Assembly (NCBI GenBank): GCA_005888365.1
Contig: VAWZ01000101.1
Location: 13,496-55,860, forward strand
Source of the DNA: Actinomycetota bacterium
GTDB taxonomy: Bacteria > Actinomycetota > Thermoleophilia > Gaiellales > Gaiellaceae
Direction of reading: 5' to 3'
Length of the DNA stretch: 42,365 nucleotides
Position numbers and translations under genes: made by a program. Shown here one piece after another: positions 25,194 through 34,291 of this stretch (positions are counted from its first letter, which is position 1; every line of letters starts with the position of its first letter). The notes below the pieces were generated by a model. That model was not told the DNA's origin. It searched no databases and saw nothing but the letters and a program-made list of their open reading frames with translations.

Positions 25194-27299
25194 CTAGTCG
25201 TCACCCTCCCAGGCGGCGCGGAGCTCTGCGATCTCCACTCCGAGGAGGGTAGCGCCGCCCGCCGCGCCCAGCACACGCAGCGGCACGTCGACGTCTGCCG
25301 CGATTCGCTGCACCGTCGCGAGCTCGTCCGGCGCGCACGCGACCACCGCTCGCCCTCCGACCTCGCCGAAGAGCTCGAGCTGCGAGTCCGCGAGCTCGAC
25401 TGCCGCGCCCGAGCCTGAGAAGATCGCAGCCTCCGCGAGGCAAACCGCGAGACCCCCCTCCGAAACGTCGTGCACGAGGCTCGCGAGTGGAGCTGCGCGC
25501 CAGAGAAACGAGACGAGCCGCGTCTCGGCCAGGAGATCGAGAGGCTTCGGCATTCCGCCCTCCTCGCCGAACCAGGCCTGGTACTCCGAGCCGGCGAGCG
25601 TGACGTCCGAGGCCTCCGCGAGGAGCAGCACGTCGCCCTCCCGCCAGCCCTTCGGCACGGCGCGGACGTCCTCGACGAGCCCAACCGCACCGACCACAGG
25701 CGTGGGACGGATCGCGCGCCCGTTCGTCTCGTTGTACAGCGAGACGTTTCCGGACACGATCGGAAGGTCGAGCGCATGGCACGCGGCGGCCATGCCCTCG
25801 ATCGTCTGGGAGAGCTCCCAGGCGATCTCGGGCTTCTCGGGGTTCCCGAAGTTCAGGCAGTCCGTGAACCCGAGCGGCTCGCCGCCCACGCACGCGACGT
25901 TCCGCGCCGCCTCGAGAATCGCCAGCGCCCCGCCGAGGAAGGGGTCGAGGCTCGAGACGCGGCCCTGGCCGTCGAGCGTGACGGCGAGCCCCCGGAGCGA
26001 GGGCCTGAGCCTGAGGACTGCAGCGTCGAGCCCTGGCCGGCGCACGGTTCGCGAGCCGACCAGCTGGTCGTAGCGGCGAAAGACGAAAGCGCGGCTGCGC
26101 ACGTTCGGCGACGCCAGGAGCTGCAGAAGCGCCTCCGGCGTCGGTGGACCGACGATCTCGCGAGCCGGAATCACCGGCCGCGGCTCGAGCGCGAGGTCGT
26201 AGCGCGGGCACTCGTCCGTCAAGAGACGTGCAGGTATCTCCCCCACGCACTCCTGGTGCCAGAAGGCGCGGAGCTCTCCGCTTGCGGTGATCTCGCCGAC
26301 GACCGAGTGGTGGAGCTCCCAGCGATCCAGGATCACCTCGACCGCCTCGAGCATCTGCGGTCGCACGATCGCCACCATCCGCTCCTGGCTTTCGGAGACC
26401 ATCACCTCCCAGGGCTCCATACCCTCTTCGCGAAGCGGGACGCGGTCGAGATGGACGTCGATGCCGTAGTCCGCGGCCATCTCCGAGAGCGCCGAGGCGA
26501 GACCGGCGGCTCCGCAGTCCTGGAGGGACTCGACGAGCCCGGCCTGGACGAGCTCGACCGAGGCCTCGATCAGCTTCTTCCCGGTAAAGGGGTCTCCGAT
26601 CTGGACCGAGGGGCGTTTCTCCGACGCCCCCTCGTCGAGCTCCTGGCTCGCGAGCACGGACGCGCCGCCGATCCCGTCCCGCCCGGTCGTCGCTCCGTAC
26701 AGGAGGACGAGCTGTCCGGCGCCCGTCGCCTGCGCCCGCACGACGCGCTCGACCGGCACGAGACCGAGGCACATCGCGTTCACCAGGCAGTTGTCCCGGT
26801 AGGCCTCGTCGAAGACGGTCTCTCCGCCGACCGTCGGCGCCCCGACCGAGTTGCCGTATGCGGAGATCCCGCCCACCGCGCGCGAGAACTCGTGATCCGG
26901 CTGGGCGAAGCGAAGCCCGTCGAGGAGCGCGATCGGGCGGGCGCCCATGGCCACGATGTCCCGCAGGATCCCGCCTACGCCGGTCGCGGCTCCCTGGAAC
27001 GGCTCCACGGCGGACGGGTGGTTGTGGCTCTCGACCTTGAACGCGACCGCTTGACCATCGCCGAGGTCGAGAACGCCGGCGTTCTCACCCGGGCCTTGCA
27101 GAACGCGCTCTCCTTCGCTCGGCAACCGCCGGAGGAGGAGTGCCGAGTGCTTGTAGCCGCAGTGCTCGGACCAGAGAAGCGAGAAGACGGCGAGCTCGAA
27201 ATCGTTCGGGTCGCGGTCGAGCAGCGCACGGATGCGTTCGAACTCCCGGTCCGTGAGGCCGAGTGCGCGGTGGAGCGGCTGTTCCGCGACGCTGCTCAG
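25194..27299 (-). CDS. purL: Phosphoribosylformylglycinamidine synthase II; N-terminal start unclear
   Basis: VESHNHPSAVEPFQGAATGVGGILRDIVAMGARP, GGASVLASQ, DCGAAGLASALSEMA; coding frame continues upstream of 27125 (LHRALGLTDREFERIRALLDRDPNDFELAVFSLLWSEHCGYKHSALLLRRLPSEG) without ATG/GTG/TTG. Confidence 0.93.
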   Translation of the reverse strand: MSSVAEQPLHRALGLTDREFERIRALLDRDPNDFELAVFSLLWSEHCGYKHSALLLRRLPSEGERVLQGPGENAGVLDLGDGQAVAFKVESHNHPSAVEPFQGAATGVGGILRDIVAMGARPIALLDGLRFAQPDHEFSRAVGGISAYGNSVGAPTVGGETVFDEAYRDNCLVNAMCLGLVPVERVVRAQATGAGQLVLLYGATTGRDGIGGASVLASQELDEGASEKRPSVQIGDPFTGKKLIEASVELVQAGLVESLQDCGAAGLASALSEMAADYGIDVHLDRVPLREEGMEPWEVMVSESQERMVAIVRPQMLEAVEVILDRWELHHSVVGEITASGELRAFWHQECVGEIPARLLTDECPRYDLALEPRPVIPAREIVGPPTPEALLQLLASPNVRSRAFVFRRYDQLVGSRTVRRPGLDAAVLRLRPSLRGLAVTLDGQGRVSSLDPFLGGALAILEAARNVACVGGEPLGFTDCLNFGNPEKPEIAWELSQTIEGMAAACHALDLPIVSGNVSLYNETNGRAIRPTPVVGAVGLVEDVRAVPKGWREGDVLLLAEASDVTLAGSEYQAWFGEEGGMPKPLDLLAETRLVSFLWRAAPLASLVHDVSEGGLAVCLAEAAIFSGSGAAVELADSQLELFGEVGGRAVVACAPDELATVQRIAADVDVPLRVLGAAGGATLLGVEIAELRAAWEGDD

Positions 27300-27381
27300 A
27301 GAACCACTCAGGGGGTGAGCTTATCGAGCGGTCCCGACCTCATAATGGTCAGCCTCGAGAGCGGGGGATAGCCTCGGGCGG

Positions 27382-28281
27382 TTGAAGAGCTACTGGCCGC
27401 TCCTCTTCCTGCTCGCGTCGATCTGGGGCGCGTCGTACCTCTTCATCAAGGTCGGGGTCGAGGACTTTCCGCCGGCCGCGATGACGGACATCCGGCTCCT
27501 CGTCGCGGGCCTCCTGCTCTTCGGCTACCTGGCAGCAACCTCGGGCGCCAGGCGCTCGCTCGCGGAGCTGCGCGCGGCCTGGCTCCCCTGCCTCGTTCTC
27601 GGACTCGTCAACGCCGCGCTCCCGATGAGCCTCGTCGCCTGGGGAGAGACGCACATCGACTCGAGCATCGCAGCGATCGCGCAGTCCTCGGTTCCGATCT
27701 TCATCACGCTTCTCGGTCTCCGCTTCCTTCCCCAGGAGCCCTTCGGGCTCATGCGTGTTGCCGGGCTCGCGATCGGGATCGGGGGAGTCGCGATCGTGAC
27801 GGGCGTGCATCCCGAAGGCGGCTGGTGGGCGGCGGCCGGGACGCTCGCAGTGGTCGCGTCGTCCGCCGCCTACGCAGTCGGCGGTCTCTACGGCCAGCTG
27901 CAGGTCCGCGGAACACGAGGCCCGGTGCTGGCCACGGGCAACCTCCTCTTCGGTGCCGCGTTGCTCCTCCCGCTCACCGTCGCGCGTCCTCCAACCGAGA
28001 TGCCGAGCTTCGCCTCGGTCGCGGCGCTCGGCGGCCTCATCCTCCTCCCAACCGTGATCGGACAGCTCATCCTCTTCCGCATGCTGCGTCTCCACGGAAG
28101 TCGTCGCAGCTCGCTCGTCACATACTTGATGCCAGGGTTCGCGCTCGTCTACGGCTCGACGATTCTCGACGAGCCTGTGACCGCGGCCGCACTCGGAGGC
28201 CTCGTGTTGATTCTGGGCGGCGTCGCGCTCGCTTCGGGGCAGCGGATCCTCGGCCCGCGGGCGCAGGGAGAGCCGGCGTGA
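27382..28281 (+). CDS. EamA/DMT-family transporter
   Basis: LLFLLASIWGASYLFIKVGVEDFPPAAMTDIRLLVAGLLL; TTG start with TAGCCT 7 nt upstream. Confidence 0.88.
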   Translation: MKSYWPLLFLLASIWGASYLFIKVGVEDFPPAAMTDIRLLVAGLLLFGYLAATSGARRSLAELRAAWLPCLVLGLVNAALPMSLVAWGETHIDSSIAAIAQSSVPIFITLLGLRFLPQEPFGLMRVAGLAIGIGGVAIVTGVHPEGGWWAAAGTLAVVASSAAYAVGGLYGQLQVRGTRGPVLATGNLLFGAALLLPLTVARPPTEMPSFASVAALGGLILLPTVIGQLILFRMLRLHGSRRSSLVTYLMPGFALVYGSTILDEPVTAAALGGLVLILGGVALASGQRILGPRAQGEPA

Positions 28282-28799
28282 CCGTCTCCATCCGTCGAGC
28301 CCGGCCGGATGACATCGACTTCCTGACCGCCCTCTTTGCACACGAGGACGTCGAGCCGTACCTCGCCGCGGTCAGAGCGCGGGACCGGGACGCCGTGCTG
28401 ACGGAGGTCGAACGCTCGCAGGCAGAGCCCGAGAAGTTCGGCGTCTTCGTCATCGAGGTCGACGGCGAACGGGCCGGGACGATGCACTTCGAGCGCGTCA
28501 ACCACAGAAGCCGTATTGCGCAGCTCGGCGGCCTTGCCGTCCACCCCGAGTTCCGCGGCGGCAAGGTCGGGGACCAGGCAGCACGGATGTTCCAGCGCCA
28601 CCTCATTCGCGAACTCGGCTTCCACCGCCTCCAGCTCGAGGTGTACGGCTTCAACGAGCGGGCCATCCGCCACGCCGAGCGCTCCGGCTTCGTCCGGGAA
28701 GGCGCGCGTCGGAAGGCCTACTTACGGAACGAGGAATGGGTCGACGGCGTTCTCTTCGGCCTCGTCGCCGAGGACCTCGACGAGGAAGGCACGGCGTAG
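28278..28799 (+). CDS. GNAT-family N-acetyltransferase
   Basis: VSIRRARPDDIDFL...LGGLAVHPEFRGGKVGDQAARMFQRHLIRELGFHRLQLEVYGFNERAIRHAERSGFVREGARRKAYLRNEEWVDGVLFGLV. Confidence 0.9.
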   Translation: MTVSIRRARPDDIDFLTALFAHEDVEPYLAAVRARDRDAVLTEVERSQAEPEKFGVFVIEVDGERAGTMHFERVNHRSRIAQLGGLAVHPEFRGGKVGDQAARMFQRHLIRELGFHRLQLEVYGFNERAIRHAERSGFVREGARRKAYLRNEEWVDGVLFGLVAEDLDEEGTA

Positions 28800-28805
28800 G
28801 CTCGA

Positions 28806-30311
28806 CTAGGCAGTTTCCGTCGCCGGAGCGGGCGCCGATGCGGGCGTACGAAGGAGTGCGGCAGCCGCAAGCGCGCCGACGAGGAGCAGCACCGAGCCTG
28901 TCAGCAGCAGGTCGTCGAGTCCGCTGACGAACGCCGTCCTCGCGGGCTCCACGAGGTCCGGGTGCCCGGCGACGGCGCGAACGCCGGCCGAGCTCACCGC
29001 GCCGCCGAGCGCGTGCGCGTTTCCGCCGGCCGCGGTCGCGAACGAGTGCTCGACACGGTTCTCGAGCAGAGCGCCGAGCGCGGCGACCCCGATCGCCACG
29101 CCGCCGAGACGAAAGGTGTTGTTTATCCCGGACGCCATCCCGGTTCGCGCGGGATCGACGACGCGCAGTGCCGCAGCCGCGAGCGCAGGATTCGCGATCC
29201 CGATGCCGATGCCCGCGACGATGAAGCCCGGGAGCAGCGCGGTCCAGCGTGAGTCGGAATCGAGCCCGTACATCAACGCGAGGCCTCCCGCGACCAGCAT
29301 CAGCCCGGCGCCGATCATCGCGCGCAGCGGCACGCGTGCCGCAAAGCGCCGGGTCGCGAGCGGGACGAAGAAGACGAAGGCTGTCAGCGGCAGGAAGCGC
29401 AGGCCGGCGCCGAGCGGCGAGTACCCGAGGATGTCCTGCAGGTAGATCGAGAGGTACGGGAACATCGAGAACATCCCGGCAGCGATGCAGAACGTCGCGA
29501 CGGAAACGCCGACGAACGCCCGCTGGCGGAAGAGCGTCACGTCGAGCATCGGACGCACCTGACGGCGCTCGAGCAGGACGAACAGGAGCAGTAGGAGCAC
29601 TCCGCCGACGAGCGACGACAGGATGAGTCCGCTCGACCAGCCTCGAGCGTTTCCGCGGAGGATTCCGAAGACGATCAAGAAGAGCGCCGCCGAGAACGTA
29701 ACGAGGCCCTGGACATCCGTTCGCTTCGCTCCCTCGTCTCGGGACTCCGAGATCCGCGTCAGCGCCACCGAAAGTGCGAAGACCCCCACCGGAATGTTGA
29801 CGAAGAAGATCCACCGCCACCCGAGCGCGTCCGTAAGGATGCCCCCGATGAGCGGTCCGCAGGCGACCGCAGCGCCGACGGTGGCGCCCCAGATGGCGAG
29901 CGCGCCGAATCGCTCGGGACCGCGGTACTCGTGGCCGATGAGCGCGAGCGCCGTTGCGAAAAGCGCAGCGCCGCCGATGCCTTGCAGCGCACGGGCAACG
30001 TCGAGGGCGGTCGTGCTCCACGCGAGGCCGCAGAGCAGCGAGGCGAAGGTGAAGAGCACGACGCCCGTCATGAAGACCAGCCGGCGCCCGTACCTGTCGG
30101 CGAGCGCCCCCGCGGTGAGAATCAACGTGGCGAGGGTGAGCGCGTAGGCGTCGACCACCCATTGCAAACCGGTCAGGCTGGCGTCGAAGCGCCGCTGGAT
30201 GCTCGGTAACGCGACGACGACGATCGTGATGTCGAGCAGGAGCATGAACGTCGTCAGACAGACGGCGACAAGCGTCCACTTGCGTGCGCTCACGGCTTCT
30301 TCCATCCCCAC
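28806..30311 (-). CDS. MFS transporter, DHA2/EmrB-QacA type
   Basis: LTTFMLLLDITIVVVALPSIQRRFDASLTGLQWVVDAYALTLATLILTAGALADRYGRRLVF; long hydrophobic ORF. Confidence 0.92.
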   Translation of the reverse strand: MGMEEAVSARKWTLVAVCLTTFMLLLDITIVVVALPSIQRRFDASLTGLQWVVDAYALTLATLILTAGALADRYGRRLVFMTGVVLFTFASLLCGLAWSTTALDVARALQGIGGAALFATALALIGHEYRGPERFGALAIWGATVGAAVACGPLIGGILTDALGWRWIFFVNIPVGVFALSVALTRISESRDEGAKRTDVQGLVTFSAALFLIVFGILRGNARGWSSGLILSSLVGGVLLLLLFVLLERRQVRPMLDVTLFRQRAFVGVSVATFCIAAGMFSMFPYLSIYLQDILGYSPLGAGLRFLPLTAFVFFVPLATRRFAARVPLRAMIGAGLMLVAGGLALMYGLDSDSRWTALLPGFIVAGIGIGIANPALAAAALRVVDPARTGMASGINNTFRLGGVAIGVAALGALLENRVEHSFATAAGGNAHALGGAVSSAGVRAVAGHPDLVEPARTAFVSGLDDLLLTGSVLLLVGALAAAALLRTPASAPAPATETA

Positions 30312-30355
30312 GGAACGCTAAAGGATGCCCGAAAGAGCTCGTGTCAGAGGAGGCG

Positions 30356-30715
30356 CTACGTGCCCCCAGCGGCCGCGAGCTCCGCCGCATGGACGAGCGC
30401 GGCGCCGATCCAGCCCACGTCCGGCCCGCCCGCGAGGCCGCGCTCGGTGCGATAGATCCGGGTCGAGAGCGAGTAGTCCGTGCGCCCGTCCGCCCAGGGA
30501 TCGACGTCTCTTCCGTCTACGCGCACGCTCGGCGAGCCGAGGAAGCGCCGTCTTCGCGCCTGTTCCTCGGTGACGACGTCGATCATCTCGACCCGTGCCG
30601 GAACGCCGGTCGCGAAGATGGCCTCGTCGACCAACGAGATGGCGAGATCGCGCGAGGGGCAGTCCCTCCGCGCCAGGATTTCGACCCGCACCGTGCGTCC
30701 CGGAGCGGTAGTCAT
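30356..30715 (-). CDS. Thioredoxin/alkylmercury-lyase-like small protein
   Basis: VRVEILARRDCPSRDLAISLVDEAIFATGVPARVEMIDVVTEEQARRRRFLGSPSVRVDGRDVDP; RBS GGAGGGGGA. Confidence 0.65.
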   Translation of the reverse strand: MTTAPGRTVRVEILARRDCPSRDLAISLVDEAIFATGVPARVEMIDVVTEEQARRRRFLGSPSVRVDGRDVDPWADGRTDYSLSTRIYRTERGLAGGPDVGWIGAALVHAAELAAAGGT

Positions 30716-30839
30716 GTTCGTCCCCCTCCCCAGGTAGGCGAAAGCACGTCCTTCTGACGCTAGGCCAGCTCGAGCCACCTCTGCAACCCCTCGTTCGAGG
30801 GATCCGAACCGGGCCGCACTTTCGCCCCTCGACGCTCGG

Positions 30840-31370
30840 TCAAGCCGCCTTGCTCTCGCGCTCACTGTGCGCTGACTCCTCGCTGACCTCCTTCGGGCGC
30901 CCACGCGGGAGCAGGAGAGCCGGCACCAGCGCGACGGCGACGAGACCGACCGCGATCCAGAACGTGCTAGCGAAGGCGTCGGCGAGCAGCGGCGTCGCGC
31001 TCGGCTGCCGAGCAAGAGCGGTCATGCCCTGGACCCCGCCTGGAAGTCCGGGACGTTCGCGGCGATCGCACGCTGCAGGTTGATCGCCAGCAGGGCGGTC
31101 CCGATCGCGCCGGCGACGCGCTGGACGACAGTGAGGGCGCTCGTTCCTCTCGGCGTCTCAGGACGAGAGACCGTCTGGAAGGCCGCTGCCATCGAGGGCA
31201 TGATCGTGCTCCCGATCCCGAGACCCACCACGAACGGGGCTACCGCGAAGTAGCGGTACGAGGTGTCGGCCCCCACCCGTGTGAACGCGAGCGTGCCCAG
31301 CATCGCGACGAGCATCCCAACGTTGACGACGATCCGAGCGCCGATCTTGTCGGTCAGGAAGCCAGCTTGG
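30840..31370 (-). pseudogene. Remnant of a second DHA2-type MFS transporter (5' truncated and frameshifted)
   Basis: GFLTDKIGARIVVNVGMLVAMLGTLAFTRVG...GLGIGSTIMPSMAAAFQTVSRPETPRGTSALTVVQRVAGAIGTALLAINLQRAIAANVPDFQ then frame change to TALARQPSATPLLADAFASTFWIAVGLVAVALVPALLLPRG. Confidence 0.8.
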
Positions 31371-31448
31371 GCGTGAACGGATAGCGGGTCAGTCGGACCT
31401 CCTCTCCTATCCTCTTCGGCGGGCGTCCATCCGCTCTAGGATCACGGC

Positions 31449-31832
31449 ATGAGCCGCTTCCTGCACACAATGGTGCGCATCACCGATCCGGAGGCGAGCC
31501 GGCGCTTCTACGAGGCGCTCGGGTTCAGCTTCACCCGCGACCTGGACATCGTCCGCAACGGAGAGCTCGAGGCGACGAACTACTTCTACTCGCTCGGCGG
31601 CGCCGAGAACGTCCTCGAGCTGACATACAACCACGACGGGCGCACGTACGACCTTGGGACCGCATACGGGCACATCGCCATCGGCGTAGACGATCTCGAC
31701 GGAACCCTCGCGCAGCTCGCGGAGCAAGGCATCGAGCCGGAACGGCCGCCGTACAGCGTGCGCGAGGGCGGGTCGCGACTCTGTTTCGTGAGGGATCCCA
31801 ACGACTACCGGATCGAGCTGATCGAGCTCTAG
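31449..31832 (+). CDS. VOC-family protein, lactoylglutathione lyase-like
   Basis: FLHTMVRITDPEASRRFYEALGFSFTRDLDI, LELTYNHDGRTYDLGTAYGHIAIGVDD, CFVRDPNDYRIELIEL. Confidence 0.9.
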   Translation: MSRFLHTMVRITDPEASRRFYEALGFSFTRDLDIVRNGELEATNYFYSLGGAENVLELTYNHDGRTYDLGTAYGHIAIGVDDLDGTLAQLAEQGIEPERPPYSVREGGSRLCFVRDPNDYRIELIEL

Positions 31833-31842
31833 CCAGGTCGCA

Positions 31843-33771
31843 TCACCGCCAGTCGACCGAGACGACCTCGACCGGCTCGTCGAAACCCTTCAGCTCCTCC
31901 GCGCGCGGCTCCGAGAGCCGAAACGCGCTCGCGACCCCGTCCACGGTGCCGAGGCTGACGAGAATCTCCCCGCTTCTCGCCGCTGCACCGACCCGCGCCG
32001 CGAGGTGCACGCCCTCCCCGCCGTAGTCGTCCGAGTCCGTGCGGAACGCACCGCCGGTGTGGACTCCGATCCGCACGTCCGGCGCGACGATCTCCGCAGC
32101 GAGCGTCCGCTGGATCGCGACCGCCGCCTCGAGGGAACCCTTGGCGTTGTCGAACGAGGCGAAGAAGCCGTCGCCGGTCGTCTTGATCACCTCACCGCCG
32201 CTAGCCACAATTTGCTCGCGCACGAGCTCGTCGTGCCGCGCGAGCAGCCTCTTCCATTTCTCGTCGCCGAGGGTCGCGAGCAGCTTTGTCGAGTCGACGA
32301 TGTCGGTGAAGAGGAAGGTGCGACGTGCCTCGAGCCTGCCGAGGAACTCCTTCGCGCGCTCTTCGTCAACACGCGCTCCCAGCCGCTGGAACACGGAAAG
32401 CGCGGCCTCGAGCTCGATCGTCGCCGCGTGCTCGTCGCCTTGCCGGCGAAAGGCGACGCCGAGGAGCGCACGGGCCTGTGCCGCCTCGTACGGCGCGCCG
32501 ATGCGCTGCCACTCGTCACGAGCCTTGCGCAGGTCGCGACCCGCCGCATCAGCGTCTCCCTCCGCCAGAGCGATCCGTCCAAGCGCGAAATGCACGGTGG
32601 CGTCGAAAGCTGGCGCTCGCTCCGTGCCGAGCTTGTACGCGTCCACGATGCTTTCGAGCTCGCGCGTAGCGGAGCGGGCCGACTTCAGGTCTGCGGCCGC
32701 GAGCGCGATCTCTACCTGGGCCGGCAAAGCGCGGAGGCGCGAGAGCGGGAGCTGAAGTTCCTCGAGCGCGCGCGTGATGCCCGCGACAGCCGCATCGATC
32801 TTTCCCTCTGCGAGGCGGAGCAGGGCAAGCCCGGGTTGAGGATCGCGCCCCAGCTCATTCGCTTTCGCGTACGCCTCCTCCGCGAGCGCGAAGTCACCGC
32901 GTCGCCGCCGAATCTCGGCTATCTCGTAGAAGCCGCCTGCCGTGATACGCCGATCGAAGTCGTGAAGCTCCTCGCAGGCGGCAATTGCCTGTTGCTCCGC
33001 CTGTGGCCAGTCGCCGCGGAGGCGGAGAACCTCCGCGCGGTGAATGCGGCAGGCCCCGGGAAATCCGGAGACGTCGAGCCGGTCACACCAGCGGTTCGCG
33101 GCCTCCGTCCACTCGGCAGCACGTCGGTAGTCGCCGAGATCCTGACAGGCACCGATGGTGATGCAGTAGACGAGACCGGTGGAGAACGGCTGCAGATCGC
33201 CCGAGACAGCGGCGGCAGTGGCTTCGTCGAGCAGTGCCAACCCGGCCTCGACGTCGCCACTCATCGCGAGCGCCCGCCCCTTGCCGACCATCGCCAACGC
33301 CTGCGCGTCGCGATCACCGAAGCGCTCGGCGAGCGCGTAGGAACGATCGAAATTGTCGATTGCTCTCGGCACGTCGCCCGCGGTGAACAGAGCCTGGACG
33401 GCGCGGCTCAAAGCGAGACCAGCGTGCACCGCGGACTCGGGTTCTCCTTCGAGGAGGCGCTCGGCTGTTGCGAACCACCCTCGTGCCACCGCGAAGGCGC
33501 CGCGTCCATGCTCGTCCCAGTAGAGCATCAGAGCTAGTCGGGCAGCCCGGATCTTGTCCCCGGCGGCCGTGAAACCGGCGTACGAGCGCTCGCGCAATCC
33601 GATTGCCTGGTCGAGCCGCCCCGTCCACCAGGCGGCATGGGCGAACTTCTCCAGATCGTCGGGCGCGAGCCGCTCCACCACGGCGGCGGCGTACGCGTCG
33701 TAAGCGTCCCGCCAGGCGTGCCGCTCCGCGGCCTCGCGCGCGGTGTCGAGGGAGTCGACTGCATGCGCCAT
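31843..33771 (-). CDS. TPR-repeat protein with C-terminal class III adenylate/guanylate cyclase domain
   Basis: TPR-like helical repeats, then RRTFLFTDIVDSTKLLATLGDEKWKRLLARHDELV...KTTGDGFFASFD...RIGVHTG...GGEGVHLAARVGAAARSGEILVS. Confidence 0.85.
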   Translation of the reverse strand: MAHAVDSLDTAREAAERHAWRDAYDAYAAAVVERLAPDDLEKFAHAAWWTGRLDQAIGLRERSYAGFTAAGDKIRAARLALMLYWDEHGRGAFAVARGWFATAERLLEGEPESAVHAGLALSRAVQALFTAGDVPRAIDNFDRSYALAERFGDRDAQALAMVGKGRALAMSGDVEAGLALLDEATAAAVSGDLQPFSTGLVYCITIGACQDLGDYRRAAEWTEAANRWCDRLDVSGFPGACRIHRAEVLRLRGDWPQAEQQAIAACEELHDFDRRITAGGFYEIAEIRRRRGDFALAEEAYAKANELGRDPQPGLALLRLAEGKIDAAVAGITRALEELQLPLSRLRALPAQVEIALAAADLKSARSATRELESIVDAYKLGTERAPAFDATVHFALGRIALAEGDADAAGRDLRKARDEWQRIGAPYEAAQARALLGVAFRRQGDEHAATIELEAALSVFQRLGARVDEERAKEFLGRLEARRTFLFTDIVDSTKLLATLGDEKWKRLLARHDELVREQIVASGGEVIKTTGDGFFASFDNAKGSLEAAVAIQRTLAAEIVAPDVRIGVHTGGAFRTDSDDYGGEGVHLAARVGAAARSGEILVSLGTVDGVASAFRLSEPRAEELKGFDEPVEVVSVDWR

Positions 33772-33985
33772 CGTCGATTCATTGTCACACCGGCTGGAAC
33801 CTGCCGCCAATGCGCGCCATCTGGCGAGCTCCGCAGCCCACTCGGCGATCATCACCGTCCACCAGTACGTGTGCCCGCTCGGAACGAGGGGATGACCGAC
33901 GCGTTTCGCCAGGCTTAGGCTCGTTGCTCGTTCTTGGCACAGAGCGGTATCCCATCTGTGACCCGCCCGCACGTACGCTCGCCCC

Positions 33986-34276
33986 ATGGCGTCGACCGAA
34001 GCCAAGCCCCGGACGGCGGCGCCGCGTGTGACGACCCCGTGGGGTGCGGCCGAGCTCATCGACGAGGTGAAAGTTCCCCAGCAGGCGGCCGGCAAGCGCT
34101 TCACCGTGATCGCCCAGCTTCTGGAGACTCGCGACGGCGAGCGGCTCGTGCGCTTCGCGTATGCGACGGCCGGATCTGCCCGGCGCGGTCCCGTGACGAT
34201 GCGGGCGCGCGACATCGAGCGGCTGCGGGCGGCGCTCGAGCGCGCGCCCGCTCTCGGCGAGGTTCTCCGTGTCTGA
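33986..34276 (+). CDS. Hypothetical protein (96 aa)
   Basis: ORF MASTEAKPRTAAPRVTTPWGAAELIDEVKVPQQAAGKRFTVIAQLLETRDGERLVRFAYAT...; TACGCT 6 nt upstream of ATG. Confidence 0.6.
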   Translation: MASTEAKPRTAAPRVTTPWGAAELIDEVKVPQQAAGKRFTVIAQLLETRDGERLVRFAYATAGSARRGPVTMRARDIERLRAALERAPALGEVLRV

Positions 34277-34291
34277 AAAGCGGCCGGAGCG

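Noticed and set aside
25470-27371. 633-aa plus-strand ORF
   Set aside because: Antisense to purL with low-complexity Arg/Glu-rich composition; GC-driven shadow ORF.
32005-33537. 510-aa ORF antisense to the TPR-cyclase gene
   Set aside because: The minus strand has clear cyclase motifs; the plus-strand product has none.
33974-33985. Loss of a catalytic residue in the TPR-cyclase (VHLAARV instead of VNxAAR)
   Set aside because: A VHxAAR variant is, to my knowledge, common among Gram-positive class III cyclases, so it is not taken as inactivation.
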